From: Clostridia bacterium
GTDB taxonomy: Bacteria; Bacillota; Clostridia; Christensenellales; CAG-917
DNA: 64,000 nt
NCBI GenBank assembly: GCA_017618055.1
Contig: JAFZVB010000013.1
Location: forward strand, 62,001-126,000
Direction: 5' to 3'
Shown: positions 44,230 through 56,285 of the stretch, in pieces
How the letters are laid out: the number at the start of each line of letters is the position of its first letter
Position numbering within the stretch: the first letter of the stretch is position 1
Notes under the pieces: generated by a model
What the model was told of the DNA's origin: nothing
Seen by the model: the letters and a program-made list of their open reading frames with translations, nothing else
Database searches by the model: none
Made by a program: the position numbers and the translations under genes

Positions 44230-44679
44230 ATGAAAAAATTAATTCCTGTAGTAGTAATTGTTTTAGTATTACTTGTTGCATTTTGCGCATGTAATAAAAA
44301 CGAACCAACAAAAATTGATAATCCAACAACACCAGCTACAGATACATCTGTAATAACTGTATCAGATACAACATTAGTTCTTGCTCCAACTAGTGATTAT
44401 GTTGGCCAAACTTTGCTTTCATTTATGCAAGCATCAACCTTAAAAGGACTAATGGAATTCTCTCTTGCTAATGGTTTGGTTGTTTCAATCAATGGTGTTG
44501 AAAATACTTCAGATTATTCTAAGTGTTGGATGCTATATACAAGTGATGAAAATATGGCTAATACCGCATGGGGTACTGTGGAATATCAAGGAAATATTTA
44601 TGGTTCTGCAATTAAAGGTGTTACCGAATTAACCATCATTGAAAACGGATTATATATTTGGGTATACACAACGTTCTAA
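44230..44679 (+). CDS. DUF4430 lipoprotein (transcobalamin-C-like, probable B12 capture)
   Basis: A 149-residue lipoprotein; the signal peptide ends FCAC followed by NKNEP. The mature part is one DUF4430 domain, the transcobalamin-like C-terminal fold: TLLSFMQASTLKGLMEFSLA, GLVVSINGVENTSDY, CWMLYTSDENMANTAWGTVE, then GVTELTIIENGLYIWVYT. In Firmicutes such proteins commonly accompany ECF cobalamin transporters. ATG 44230 has GAGGTG just upstream. It is the first gene after the cobalamin riboswitch and terminator, which strongly supports a role in B12 capture at the cell surface. Confidence 0.85.
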   Translation: MKKLIPVVVIVLVLLVAFCACNKNEPTKIDNPTTPATDTSVITVSDTTLVLAPTSDYVGQTLLSFMQASTLKGLMEFSLANGLVVSINGVENTSDYSKCWMLYTSDENMANTAWGTVEYQGNIYGSAIKGVTELTIIENGLYIWVYTTF

Positions 44680-44680
44680 A

Positions 44681-45211
44681 ATGTCTAAAGCAAGATTTGT
44701 AACCACAACGGCTCTATTTACTGCCACTTTAATATGTGTTCAGTTAGTCCTTTCTGGAGTAGGAGGTGTAGAATTAGTAACTGTATTCTTTCTAGCCTTC
44801 TGCTTCTTTATGGGCATTAGGGCTGGGGTTGCAGTTGCAATATGCTTTTCTCTTTTAAGATGCTTCCTCTTTGGATTCTATCCTTCCGTAATTATATTAT
44901 ATTTAATATACTACCCACTATTCGCAGTATTCTTTGGATGGTTTGGCAACAGGTTTGGTCATAAGATAACCAATATTAAATTCTTATTTATAATCCTGTT
45001 TGCAGTCTTATTTACTGCATTCTTCTCAATGTTAGATTGTGCCATAACTCCCTTAATCTATGGATTTAATAATAAAGCATGGCTTGCTTACGTTTATTCA
45101 GCTCTTCCATTTATGGCCACACAAATAGCTTGTGTAATGATTTCGGTTGGGGTCTTGTTTATTCCTTTAGTAAAAGGTTTTGAAAAAATCCAACATTATT
45201 CACATACATAA
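44681..45211 (+). CDS. ECF transporter S component, probably for cobalamin
   Basis: A 176-residue membrane protein with six predicted helices. The N-terminus SKARFVTTTALFTATLICVQLVLSG is the usual start of ECF S components, followed by acidic residues and FFLAFCFFMGIRAGVAVAICFSLLR. S components capture a vitamin and need the shared EcfA/EcfA'/EcfT module, which is not in the window. Being two nt after the DUF4430 gene and under the same cobalamin riboswitch, it is very probably a CbrT-like B12 transporter. Its stop lies two nt from the convergent restriction endonuclease stop. Confidence 0.85.
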   Translation: MSKARFVTTTALFTATLICVQLVLSGVGGVELVTVFFLAFCFFMGIRAGVAVAICFSLLRCFLFGFYPSVIILYLIYYPLFAVFFGWFGNRFGHKITNIKFLFIILFAVLFTAFFSMLDCAITPLIYGFNNKAWLAYVYSALPFMATQIACVMISVGVLFIPLVKGFEKIQHYSHT

Positions 45212-45212
45212 C

Positions 45213-46067
45213 TTATAAAGTTAATAATGCACCATTTATTAAATCGTTAATATTGTAGATTGTATCTAAAACATCAAAGGTTTCTTTAAGATTATTCCTT
45301 GCATCATTCCATCCAGTACCATCAGTAAACCATACAAAATGAAAATGTTCTATGCCTCTTGATTCTAATGCTAATGTTTTATAACTACGTGCCGTCTCGT
45401 TGAGTTTTGAACCACTTGAAGCATAGAAATTACACTCACAAGCATATACTTCCTTATCTTTAATGATTACAAAATCAAATCTTTTCTCAGTTGTTCCCTC
45501 ATTTGAAAGTGCTTTTAAATTTAAACCTGTCATTTCTTCGAGCTTAGATAATTTTAGTTCTTTGTAATAATTAAGTTCCTTCTGGAATCCTGCATTCTGA
45601 ATATATTGTTCAACCAAATTCTCCATCAAATGGCCGCCCCTATTTTTTCGCGCATTTGAATCTAGGCCGACCTCTATTCCCAAGATATAATCATATAGAT
45701 TATTTATTATGTGGTTTTCCATCAAATCAAATAATCCAGTTCTTCTCATAAACGTTTTATATTCTTCAATGGTTTGGACCTTTTTATTAAAATTAAAATT
45801 AATTTCTCCCTCTTCATCCATGCAAAAAATGTCATATTCTCTTTTTGCTAGTAAAATAGGAATTACTTTTAAAACTTCAGGATATTTTATTAGAAGTGTT
45901 TCAAAATCTTCTTCTATCTTTTTGCTGCCAATCAAACTATTTAATATATTAATTTCAACTTTTAAAGCGTCAACGTTCTCATATACCTTATCAAAATCAG
46001 TATAATAGTCATAACTTGATATACTGCTTCTCATTGTTTTGAACCATTCATTAAAATCTCTACTCAT
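45213..46067 (-). CDS. DpnII/MboI-family type II restriction endonuclease
   Basis: A 284-residue endonuclease predicted to cut unmethylated GATC. Recognisable family parts are YYTDFDKVYENVDALKVEINILNSLIG, ARKNRGGHLMENLVEQYIQNAGF and the catalytic region KRFDFVIIKDKEVYACECNFYASSGSKL (a PD-(D/E)xK variant with E-C-N), then FVWFTDGTGW. Length matches DpnII (288). It is encoded last, after both methylases, and overlaps the second methylase gene by 4 nt, which delays its appearance until DNA is protected. Confidence 0.93.
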   Translation of the reverse strand: MSRDFNEWFKTMRSSISSYDYYTDFDKVYENVDALKVEINILNSLIGSKKIEEDFETLLIKYPEVLKVIPILLAKREYDIFCMDEEGEINFNFNKKVQTIEEYKTFMRRTGLFDLMENHIINNLYDYILGIEVGLDSNARKNRGGHLMENLVEQYIQNAGFQKELNYYKELKLSKLEEMTGLNLKALSNEGTTEKRFDFVIIKDKEVYACECNFYASSGSKLNETARSYKTLALESRGIEHFHFVWFTDGTGWNDARNNLKETFDVLDTIYNINDLINGALLTL

Positions 46068-46843
46068 AATTTCTCCTTCATATCTAAATATCTTTTTTTA
46101 GATATTTCTAGATATTCTTTAACATTATCTATTCCTATATATTTTCTATTTAATCTAGCTGCTTCTATCCCAGTTGTACCACTTCCATTAAATGGGTCTA
46201 GAATTACATCGCCTTCATTTGTAGATGCTTTTATAATCCTTTCCAGCAATTTTAGTGGCTTCTGAGTTGGATGCTTCCCATTCTTTTTCTCTTCTTTTGT
46301 TACTAGTGGAATTTGCCAAACATCTTTCATTTGTTTCCCACTATTTTCTATCTTCATTAATTCATAATTAAAAGTATGTTTTCCTTTTTTATTTTTTGTT
46401 AATTGTTTTCTTGCCCACAAAACAGTTTCTGTAGAGTGAGTAAAACAACGACATGCCAAATTTGGACTAGGATTAGGTTTTTGCCATGTAATATTGTTAA
46501 TGACAGAGAATCCTTCTAATTCTAATGCAGTACCAACCAAATAAATGTTATGCATCGTTCCACTGATCCATAATGATCCATTATCTTTTAGAATATCTCT
46601 GCATAGTTTTATCCATTTTCTATAATATTTGAGTTTTTTCTCTCCATCCATTCCTTTATCCCAATCTGCCTTATTGACAGAAACTTGTTTGCCCGAATGA
46701 CAAGATACTCCACCATTAGATAAAAAATATGGAGGGTCTGCAAATATCATATCTATGGATTTGGGTTCAATCTCTTTTAATAACTTAAAAGAATCCCCAT
46801 ACCATAATTCAAAGTCTTCATCTTTATAGTATCTCTTTGACAT
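46064..46843 (-). CDS. DpnA-like beta-class DNA adenine methyltransferase
   Basis: A 259-residue adenine-N6 methylase. Motif IV DPPY comes first (MIFADPPYFLSNGG) and the SAM-binding motif I (DPFNGSGTTGIEAARL) near the C-terminus, the beta-class order. It resembles DpnA of the DpnII system, which can methylate single-stranded GATC and helps the system enter a new host. It overlaps the HTH-Dam gene upstream by 20 nt. Confidence 0.93.
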   Translation of the reverse strand: MSKRYYKDEDFELWYGDSFKLLKEIEPKSIDMIFADPPYFLSNGGVSCHSGKQVSVNKADWDKGMDGEKKLKYYRKWIKLCRDILKDNGSLWISGTMHNIYLVGTALELEGFSVINNITWQKPNPSPNLACRCFTHSTETVLWARKQLTKNKKGKHTFNYELMKIENSGKQMKDVWQIPLVTKEEKKNGKHPTQKPLKLLERIIKASTNEGDVILDPFNGSGTTGIEAARLNRKYIGIDNVKEYLEISKKRYLDMKEKL

Positions 46844-47891
46844 AGTTTGTTATTATAACTTCCTCTACAGTGCCTCTTCCTTGTCCATTGGAATTAATAT
46901 TTCGTCTTGCCTCTACCACTTCAATAATATAATCAGAATACAATTCTCTTATAAATTCAGTGTTATGGTTACTTAACATTACAAATGCGCCTTTATTTGC
47001 CAATTCTTTAAACACTTTTGCTAATCTTCTTTGCTCATCTTTTCCAAAAGCATCTTTGTTATAAGATGTGAAACTGTCTTTATCTTCCCATGTATCATAA
47101 GGAGGATCTAGGTAAACAAAATCTCCATATACCACATCTTTGAGTGCATCTTCAAAATCTATAGACGTAATGGTAGCATGCTTTTTATTAAAATATTGTC
47201 TAAGATTCTCAAAATTATCTCTATCAAAACATTTTATCTTCTCTTTTTTCCCAAAAGGAACATTGAAATAACCTTTGCTACTAACTCTATACAATCCATT
47301 AAAACATGCTTTATTTAAATATATCATTCTTGCAGCCTTTTCAACTTGAGACATATTGGCGAAATCAGGACTTCTATCAAGTTCCCTAATTTCATAATAA
47401 TAATCCTCACTATGATTGTTTTCATGTTCAACTAATAATTTTTTCAGTTGCTCAAAAGATTCATCATCTCTAAAACAATTAAAAGCAGCCATCAATTCTG
47501 TATTTGAATCATTGATACTAAAAAATTTAGGTTGCAACTTTAACAATAAAGCTCCGCCACCCACAAAAGGCTCATAATATCTATTATAAATATCTGGAAC
47601 TCTCTTACTTATTACATCTAACAATTGAGTCTTTCCACCTGCCCATTTGACAAATGGATGTAGGTCCTGTATTTTTTTCTCTTCTAATTTTATAGGTTCA
47701 AGAGTTCTGCCCAACGAATTAAATAATCTTTCTATTGTATAATAAGATACACCATTAACTTCTCCTGCCTCTATACGAGAAATTTGTGCCCTTTCTACAC
47801 CACATATCTTTGACAAATCACCTTGAGATAACCCTGCTTCTTGTCTTAATGACTTAATACTGTTTCCTATTTCTAATAATGCACTATTCAT
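46824..47891 (-). CDS. HTH-fused Dam methylase (DpnM-like)
   Basis: A 355-residue fusion. Residues about 7-66 are an XRE helix-turn-helix (IKSLRQEAGLSQGDLSKICG, then ERAQISRIEAGEV). Residues about 75-350 are an alpha-class Dam methylase: FVKWAGGKTQLLD (SAM motif), YYEPFVGGGALLLKL and DFVYLDPPYD. It protects GATC sites by N6-adenine methylation and, through the HTH, probably represses its own operon at the palindrome in its promoter (47913..47945). In known DpnII systems DpnM has no such N-terminal domain; HTH-Dam fusions exist in related systems. The ribosome site is GGAG, eight nt upstream. Confidence 0.93.
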   Translation of the reverse strand: MNSALLEIGNSIKSLRQEAGLSQGDLSKICGVERAQISRIEAGEVNGVSYYTIERLFNSLGRTLEPIKLEEKKIQDLHPFVKWAGGKTQLLDVISKRVPDIYNRYYEPFVGGGALLLKLQPKFFSINDSNTELMAAFNCFRDDESFEQLKKLLVEHENNHSEDYYYEIRELDRSPDFANMSQVEKAARMIYLNKACFNGLYRVSSKGYFNVPFGKKEKIKCFDRDNFENLRQYFNKKHATITSIDFEDALKDVVYGDFVYLDPPYDTWEDKDSFTSYNKDAFGKDEQRRLAKVFKELANKGAFVMLSNHNTEFIRELYSDYIIEVVEARRNINSNGQGRGTVEEVIITNYVKEIL

Positions 47892-47912
47892 ATTAATTTC
47901 TCCACTGGTAAC

Positions 47913-47945
47913 ATTATATCATAATATTGTGTAAATTCATACACA
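47913..47945 (-). promoter_or_regulatory. Promoter and palindromic operator of the restriction-modification operon
   Basis: Minus strand: extended -10 TGA-TATAAT (hexamer 47913-47918). A perfect inverted repeat TGTGTA-N6-TACACA (47928-47945) overlaps the -35 position, where no good TTGACA is present. An 18-bp site of this shape fits a dimeric XRE-type repressor, and the first gene of the operon encodes one fused to the methylase. The link is inferred. Confidence 0.65.
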
Positions 47946-47987
47946 TTTTTTACAAGAATTTATTATGCATCCCAAAAACAGTACATA

Positions 47988-48016
47988 TAAAAAACAGGAT
48001 GTATTTAACACCCTGC
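47988..48016 (-). terminator. Intrinsic terminator of the V-ATPase operon
   Basis: CAGGGTG-N7-CATCCTG (47995-48015), a 7-bp stem with one G-U, followed by TTTTTT. It lies about 26 nt after the ntpD stop and is well formed. Confidence 0.85.
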
Positions 48017-48040
48017 TTAATTATCTTTTTCTAGACTTTA

Positions 48041-48676
48041 TTATTTATCTCTGTTGTTAATCATAGACTTAACTTTCATAAGTCTTATAGTTGCACTTCT
48101 TTCGTTTTCATCAAGTTTCATTGTTATGTACTTAATGGTCTCCTCAAGTTGTGGGATCATAACATACTCAAGTGCATTAACTCTTCTTCTGTTCTTTTCA
48201 ATTTCGTCTGCAAGCATATTACATGTCTTTTCAATCTCTGCAAGCTTTAATAACTTAACAAGCATTGTAGACATAGTAGCAATACTTTCATCTAATTCGG
48301 AACTAACAGAAGCAAATGAGTAAGGATATTTCTCTGTAACATTACCACCAACTATCTCAAACTTAGGACAGTCTACACTCATTACATTATGAACACCAGT
48401 TGTAAGTTCAACCTTTGCAGCTGGCATAGCAATACTCTCTTCAATAACTGCATCTGAAGTTACTGCTCTTGCTAACATGAATGAAGATAATGCTCCTTGA
48501 AGTTCCTTTTCTATCTCTTCTCTTAGCTTCCTATTTTCCTTTACATAAATAAGGAAACGACGGATCATTTCGTCCGATTTATCCTTTAATAATTTATGTC
48601 CACGAACTGCAGTCTTAAGACGTGTTCTTAAACGTCTTAATTCCATTCTCGTAGGATTAACATTCAATCTTGCCAT
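48041..48676 (-). CDS. ntpD: V-type ATPase subunit D
   Basis: The central-stalk (rotor) subunit of the V-type ATPase, a long two-helix coiled coil. The 211-residue product starts ARLNVNPTRMELRRLRTRLKTAVRGHKLLKDK and ends with a matching antiparallel helix (RRVNALEYVMIPQLEETIKYI), the family pattern. Length is typical. It follows ntpB by about 30 nt and is the last gene before the terminator. Confidence 0.95.
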   Translation of the reverse strand: MARLNVNPTRMELRRLRTRLKTAVRGHKLLKDKSDEMIRRFLIYVKENRKLREEIEKELQGALSSFMLARAVTSDAVIEESIAMPAAKVELTTGVHNVMSVDCPKFEIVGGNVTEKYPYSFASVSSELDESIATMSTMLVKLLKLAEIEKTCNMLADEIEKNRRRVNALEYVMIPQLEETIKYITMKLDENERSATIRLMKVKSMINNRDK

Positions 48677-48707
48677 AATAAAGTCCTGTTTTGTGCATTA
48701 ACTGCAA

Positions 48708-50101
48708 TTATTTGTCTTCTTCACTATCTACTTGTTTTGGATAGTATTTATCTAAGAATTGGTCTTTAATTCTCTTTAATTCGTTTCTTGGAATTAAGCC
48801 TAATAATCTCCATCCAATATTCAATGTTTCTTCGATAGATCTATTCTTTGTGAAGCCTTGAGATACATATTGTTTTTCGAACTCTTCTGCAAACTTTGCA
48901 AATTTCTTGTCTAAGTCTGTTAAAGCAGATTCACCAAGAATTGCACTTAATTCTTTTGCTTCTTTACCTTGTGCATAAGCACTAAACAATTGGTTCATTG
49001 TATCTGCATGGTCTTCTCTTGTTTTGCCAACACCAATACCTTTATCCTTTAAACGGCTAAGAGATGGAAGAACATCAATAGGTGGTGTTACACCTCTCTT
49101 ATAAAGGTCTCTAGAAAGAATAATTTGTCCTTCTGTAATATATCCAGTTAAGTCTGGAATTGGGTGTGTCTTATCTTCTTCAGGCATTGTAAGAATTGGA
49201 ATTTGAGTAATTGAACCTGGCTTGCCTTTAATTCTTCCTGCTCTTTCATACATTGTTGCAAGGTCTGTGTAAAGGTATCCTGGATATCCTCTTCTTCCTG
49301 GAACTTCTTTTCTTGCTGCAGATACTTCACGAAGAGCTTCTGCATAGTTTGTAATATCTGTTGTAATAACAAGAACGTGCATTCCTTTTTCAAATGCCAA
49401 ATACTCTGCTGCTGTTAAAGCCATACGTGGAGTTGCAACTCTTTCGATAGCTGGGTCATTAGCAAGGTTAATGAAGATAACTGTTCTTTCAATAGCACCA
49501 GTCTTTCTGAAGTCTTGAATAAAGAAGTCTGCTTCTTCGAATGTAATACCAACTGCTGCGAATACAACAGCGAACTTTTCTCCTTCTTTAAGAACTCTTG
49601 CTTGTCTTGCTATTTGTGCAGCTAGGTCTGCATGTGGTAAACCTGATGCAGAGAAAACTGGAAGCTTTTGTCCTCTAACCAATGTGTTAAGTCCATCGAT
49701 AGCACTTACACCTGTTTGAATGAATTCGTTTGGATAGTCTCTTGAATATGGGTTGATTGGCTTACCATTAATATCCATCTTCATATCTGGAATAATAGGT
49801 GCTCCACCATCTCTTGGATGTCCCATACCATCGAATACTCTACCAAGCATTTCTTCTGATACGGGAAGTTCAAGTGAGTGTCCTAAGAATCTTGCCTTAG
49901 ATGTTGCAATCTCTAAACCTTGGGATGGTTCATATAATTGAACTAGTGCTTTGTCTCTATTGATTTCAAGAACCTTTCCGTGTCTAATTTCACCATTTGC
50001 TTGTCTGATTTAACAAGTTCGTCATACTTAACGCCTTCAACGCCTTCAACAAGCATCAAAGGTCCTACTACTTCTCTAATTGTATTATATTCTTTTAACA
50101 T
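48708..50101 (-). pseudogene. ntpB: V-type ATPase subunit B, with a single-base frameshift
   Basis: The non-catalytic nucleotide-binding subunit of V1. The start [20 protein letters not shown] is encoded at 50101, overlapping the ntpA stop by 1 nt. The frame then breaks at about 50000 (reading GACAAGCAAATGG, one base short of the expected D-K-A-N-G-E), and would stop after about 55 residues. The remaining part, [20 protein letters not shown] onwards, continues in the next frame through [18 protein letters not shown] and ends at KQVDSEEDK. The total span of 1394 nt is one short of a multiple of three. All other subunits are intact, so a base-calling or assembly error is more likely than a real loss. 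If real, V1 could not assemble. Confidence 0.85.
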
Positions 50102-51867
50102 TAGATCTCTCCTTCGTTGGACAATGCAACCATTTCACTCTTGATTTCTTTGAATATATCATCGAACTCTGCAATCTTATTTTCAGGGATATATTTTGCT
50201 CTACCAATCTTTTCTCTTACTGGTAATTCAATGATATCTTCAATGTCTACATTCTTATCTAATTGCTCTCTTCCTCTTGCATCAAATTCAAGAATGAGCT
50301 TGAGCATTAATAATTGTTTCTTTAATGATGAGTATGTATCTATCTCGTGGAATGCGTTTTGGTGTAGATAGTCTTCTCTAATGGACTTTGCAGTTTCCAT
50401 CGTGAGACGATCTTGTGCGCCTAGAGCATCCATACCAACTAACTGAACAATTTCCTTTAAGGATGATTCTTCTTGCAATATACGCATTGCAGAGGCTCTA
50501 CAAGCCATCCAATCATCACCGAGTTCATCTGAATACCATTCACTCATCTTATCTGCATATAATGAGTAACTTTGTAACCAGTCTATTGCTGGGAAGTGAC
50601 GTTGATATGCAAGAGATGCGGAAAGTCCCCAGAATACTTTAACGATTCTAAGTGTTGCTTGAGAAACTGGTTCGGATAAGTCTCCTCCTGGAGGTGATAC
50701 AGCACCAATTGCTGTAATGGATCCTTCAACACCATTTCCGCCTAAAACTTTAACTTGTCCTGCTCTTTCATAGAACTCAGCAAGTCTTGAACCAAGGTAT
50801 GCTGGATATCCTTCTTCACCAGGCATTTCCTCTAAACGTCCACTCATTTCACGAAGTGCTTCTGCCCAACGTGATGTACTATCTGCCATAATAGCTACTG
50901 AATATCCCATATCTCTGAAATATTCTGCTATTGTAATTCCTGTGTAAATGGAAGCTTCTCTAGCTGCAACAGGCATATCTGATGTGTTTGCGATAAGAAC
51001 TGTTCTCTTCATTAATGGCTTGCCACTATGTGGGTCTATTAATTCTGGGAATTCGTTCAAAACGTCTGTCATTTCGTTTCCACGTTCACCGCATCCAATA
51101 TAGACAACTATTTGTGCATCTGCCCATTTTGCTAATTGGTGTTGAACAACTGTTTTACCACTACCGAATGGTCCTGGAATTGCAGCTACACCACCACGTG
51201 CGATTGGGAAGAGTGTGTCTATAACTCTTTGTCCTGTTATAAGTGGAGTCTTTGGAGATAATTTTTCTTGGTATGGTCTACCTCTACGAACTGGCCATTT
51301 TTGTAACATACAAACGTTGTGCTTTTCACCATTAGCATCTTTTACAACTGCTATAGTATCTTCAACTTTGAATGAGCCAGCCTTAATATCTACTATTTCA
51401 CCACTTAATCCAATAGGAACCATAATCTTATGGAGAACAACTTCTGTTTCTTGAACTGTACCAATTACCATACCTTGAGATACTTGATCTCCTTTCTTTG
51501 CTGTTGGTACAAATTCCCAGACTTTGTCTCTATCGATTGCGTTGACTTGAATACCTCTTGAAATTCTGTCCCCACTAACTTCACAAATCTTGTCTAGTGG
51601 ACGTTGAATACCATCATAGATACCTTCTATGATTCCAGGTCCTAATTCAACACTTAATGGCATTCCTGTGGATACTACTTCCTCTCCTGGACCAATTCCA
51701 CTTGTTTCCTCGTAAACTTGGATAGATGCTAAATCTCCTCTTAATTCAATGATTTCACCAATGAGGTTCTTGTCTGATACACGAACAACATCGTACATCT
51801 TTGATTTAGCCATTCCTTCAGCTACGATTAATGGTCCTGAAACTTTTACAATTCTTCCTACTTCCAT
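50101..51867 (-). CDS. ntpA: V-type ATPase catalytic subunit A
   Basis: The catalytic ATP-hydrolysing subunit of V1. The 588-residue product has the Walker A motif [11 protein letters not shown], the family-specific insertion region before it, [31 protein letters not shown] and Walker B-type [18 protein letters not shown]. Length is typical (about 590). It starts 3 nt after the ntpG stop and overlaps the ntpB start by 1 nt. Confidence 0.97.
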   Translation of the reverse strand: MEVGRIVKVSGPLIVAEGMAKSKMYDVVRVSDKNLIGEIIELRGDLASIQVYEETSGIGPGEEVVSTGMPLSVELGPGIIEGIYDGIQRPLDKICEVSGDRISRGIQVNAIDRDKVWEFVPTAKKGDQVSQGMVIGTVQETEVVLHKIMVPIGLSGEIVDIKAGSFKVEDTIAVVKDANGEKHNVCMLQKWPVRRGRPYQEKLSPKTPLITGQRVIDTLFPIARGGVAAIPGPFGSGKTVVQHQLAKWADAQIVVYIGCGERGNEMTDVLNEFPELIDPHSGKPLMKRTVLIANTSDMPVAAREASIYTGITIAEYFRDMGYSVAIMADSTSRWAEALREMSGRLEEMPGEEGYPAYLGSRLAEFYERAGQVKVLGGNGVEGSITAIGAVSPPGGDLSEPVSQATLRIVKVFWGLSASLAYQRHFPAIDWLQSYSLYADKMSEWYSDELGDDWMACRASAMRILQEESSLKEIVQLVGMDALGAQDRLTMETAKSIREDYLHQNAFHEIDTYSSLKKQLLMLKLILEFDARGREQLDKNVDIEDIIELPVREKIGRAKYIPENKIAEFDDIFKEIKSEMVALSNEGEI

Positions 51868-51870
51868 TTT

Positions 51871-52194
51871 CTATTCCTCTTTACCGAATATAATATCGGA
51901 ACCTATTGCTTTTTCTACATCGTTTTTGATGCCTTGCATGCCAAATCCTGTATTTCCTTCCGCAGATGGGATTGGAACTACTACTGGATATGGACGTGTT
52001 TTATATCTCTTCAATAATGATTCTATTTGTGCTGCTATTGCATCTGTAATAAATATTACAGAATAAGTTCTTGCGAGCTCTCTAACAACACTTCTTGCTT
52101 GCATTTCGCCATCAACAGGATAGGCATCTATTCCTATTGCCTTGAATGCAAGAACTGAATCTTTATCTCCAACTACTGCTATACCATTACGCAT
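51871..52194 (-). CDS. ntpG: V-type ATPase subunit F (NtpG)
   Basis: A 107-residue rotor-stalk subunit with a Rossmann-like fold: NGIAVVGDKDSVLAFKAIGI at the start, and YSVIFITDAIAAQIESLL, then PVVVPIPSAEGNTGFGMQ. The pattern and length are those of the F subunit (NtpG in Enterococcus hirae). It overlaps the end of ntpC by 8 nt. Confidence 0.93.
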   Translation of the reverse strand: MRNGIAVVGDKDSVLAFKAIGIDAYPVDGEMQARSVVRELARTYSVIFITDAIAAQIESLLKRYKTRPYPVVVPIPSAEGNTGFGMQGIKNDVEKAIGSDIIFGKEE

Positions 52195-53155
52195 ATAATT
52201 CCCTCATTCTCTTACGAATCAATTCTGTTGGTACTTTGTTCTTAATTCCTGAAACTATTAATTTCATTAATTTAAGGTCTGATTGTCTTCCAAAGTAATA
52301 TCCAAGAACAGGTGCAGATGTGAACATATCATCTCTTTGTGCTTTGAATATTTGAAGAAGAATATTATCTACCTTTACTTCATATCCAACCAAATCATCT
52401 TCGTTCATATAATCTACTATACTTGCGTAGTCTGTATACTTAATTTGCTTTCTTAAATCCTCTGTACCAAAGGCATAACTCTCAACAAAAAAGTCCAAGC
52501 TTAATGTTGCGCCAGGGATAAATGAATCCTTATAGAATTCAATTGGTAAACCGAGTTTCTTGCAACGCATAAATGTTAGTATGTTTGCATAGTCTACCTT
52601 AGTAATGAAATATTCTCTTAAGAGTTTGTCTCCCTTTTCTAAGAGTTCAAAGATATCCTTGTACATTGCTTTATCTACAATTACATCTATGGATCTTGGG
52701 TTAACATTCTCTTCGCCTATGTTTTTCTCTACGGCTTTAAGAGCTTCTACCATTCCATCTCTAAGTGCTTTACTATCTCCGCTTACACCAGCTTTTATTG
52801 TTTCTACAGATGTTATACCTTCGCCCATTAATCCTACAACATCCTTCTTCATAATGAAGGCTTTTATGCAGGCTTTGAGATTGTGGTAATCATTAATTAA
52901 GAGGATTGCATCAAAATCGTGCGAAATGTTTAACTCACGCATTAAGGACGCTATATTGTTCTCTTCTGCATTAAATAGTGCATCAAAGTCCAAACCCTCT
53001 ACATTAACTCCACCGCCAATGCCAAATTCAACGAGCATTTTAAAGGCATCCTCTTTTGAGGTTGCTTCAAGTAGACGCTGCATTTGTTGCGCCACTATAA
53101 GCTTTGTCTCAAGAGATTTAACCCTTGCATTTTCAAATAGATATGCATCTGACAT
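52187..53155 (-). CDS. ntpC: V-type ATPase subunit C
   Basis: The funnel-shaped adaptor linking the central stalk to the membrane ring. The 322-residue, helix-rich product begins SDAYLFENARVKSLETKLIVAQQMQRLLEA and contains LLINDYHNLKACIKAFI and the C-terminal RQSDLKLMKLIVSGIKNKVPTE, as in NtpC. Length is slightly shorter than in E. hirae (382). It overlaps the ntpE stop by 1 nt. Confidence 0.92.
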   Translation of the reverse strand: MSDAYLFENARVKSLETKLIVAQQMQRLLEATSKEDAFKMLVEFGIGGGVNVEGLDFDALFNAEENNIASLMRELNISHDFDAILLINDYHNLKACIKAFIMKKDVVGLMGEGITSVETIKAGVSGDSKALRDGMVEALKAVEKNIGEENVNPRSIDVIVDKAMYKDIFELLEKGDKLLREYFITKVDYANILTFMRCKKLGLPIEFYKDSFIPGATLSLDFFVESYAFGTEDLRKQIKYTDYASIVDYMNEDDLVGYEVKVDNILLQIFKAQRDDMFTSAPVLGYYFGRQSDLKLMKLIVSGIKNKVPTELIRKRMRELYA

Positions 53156-53730
53156 TATTTAAAAAGCTCCTTAGCAACTTTTGCTTCATACTCATCACGA
53201 ATAGAAGCAATTTCGACTTCTAAAGTCATGTTCTTGTCTATACCATTGTTGGAGAGAATTATGCCACCATCAAAATCGCCAAGCTCTTTATTAAGTGTTA
53301 ACTTAATTTTCTTCTTGGTAGCGAGTTCTTTGACAGATGCTTCTGTAACTATTCCTTCCTCTCTCTTGGAAATTGTAATTACATCTCCATCTTGGGCACT
53401 TTCTAACATACCGAAAATAAGTTTCTTGTATTTCTCTTTTGGAAGGTTTCTTGCTTTTTCAAGGGCTGTTGCGAATACTTCATCAATAACCTTTGCTTTA
53501 GCAACTAAAACCAACTTTCTAGAGTCCAACTGAGCAACTGTATCGGAACGTTGAGCTATATCTTGCTTCAAAACATCTTGTTCGTGTTTTGCATCATAGA
53601 CATATCTATAGCAGTCTGCTGCGGCAGCTGACATAATCTCATCTACCTTTGCATTTGCTTCCTCAATGATTCCGTTTGCTATTATCTCGGCATCCGAAAT
53701 GATTTTGTCTATTATTGCTTGCTTACTCAT
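53155..53730 (-). CDS. ntpE: V-type ATPase subunit E
   Basis: A peripheral-stalk (stator) subunit. The 191-residue product has an N-terminal coiled coil (IDKIISDAEIIANGIIEEANAKVDEIMSA) and a C-terminal globular part (GDVITISKREEG; GGIILSNNGIDKNMTLEVEI). Family and length are typical. It follows ntpK by 15 nt. Confidence 0.92.
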   Translation of the reverse strand: MSKQAIIDKIISDAEIIANGIIEEANAKVDEIMSAAAADCYRYVYDAKHEQDVLKQDIAQRSDTVAQLDSRKLVLVAKAKVIDEVFATALEKARNLPKEKYKKLIFGMLESAQDGDVITISKREEGIVTEASVKELATKKKIKLTLNKELGDFDGGIILSNNGIDKNMTLEVEIASIRDEYEAKVAKELFK

Positions 53731-53745
53731 TTTTGTTATTCCTTA

Positions 53746-56284
<2,539 letters not shown>

Positions 56285-56285
<1 letters not shown>

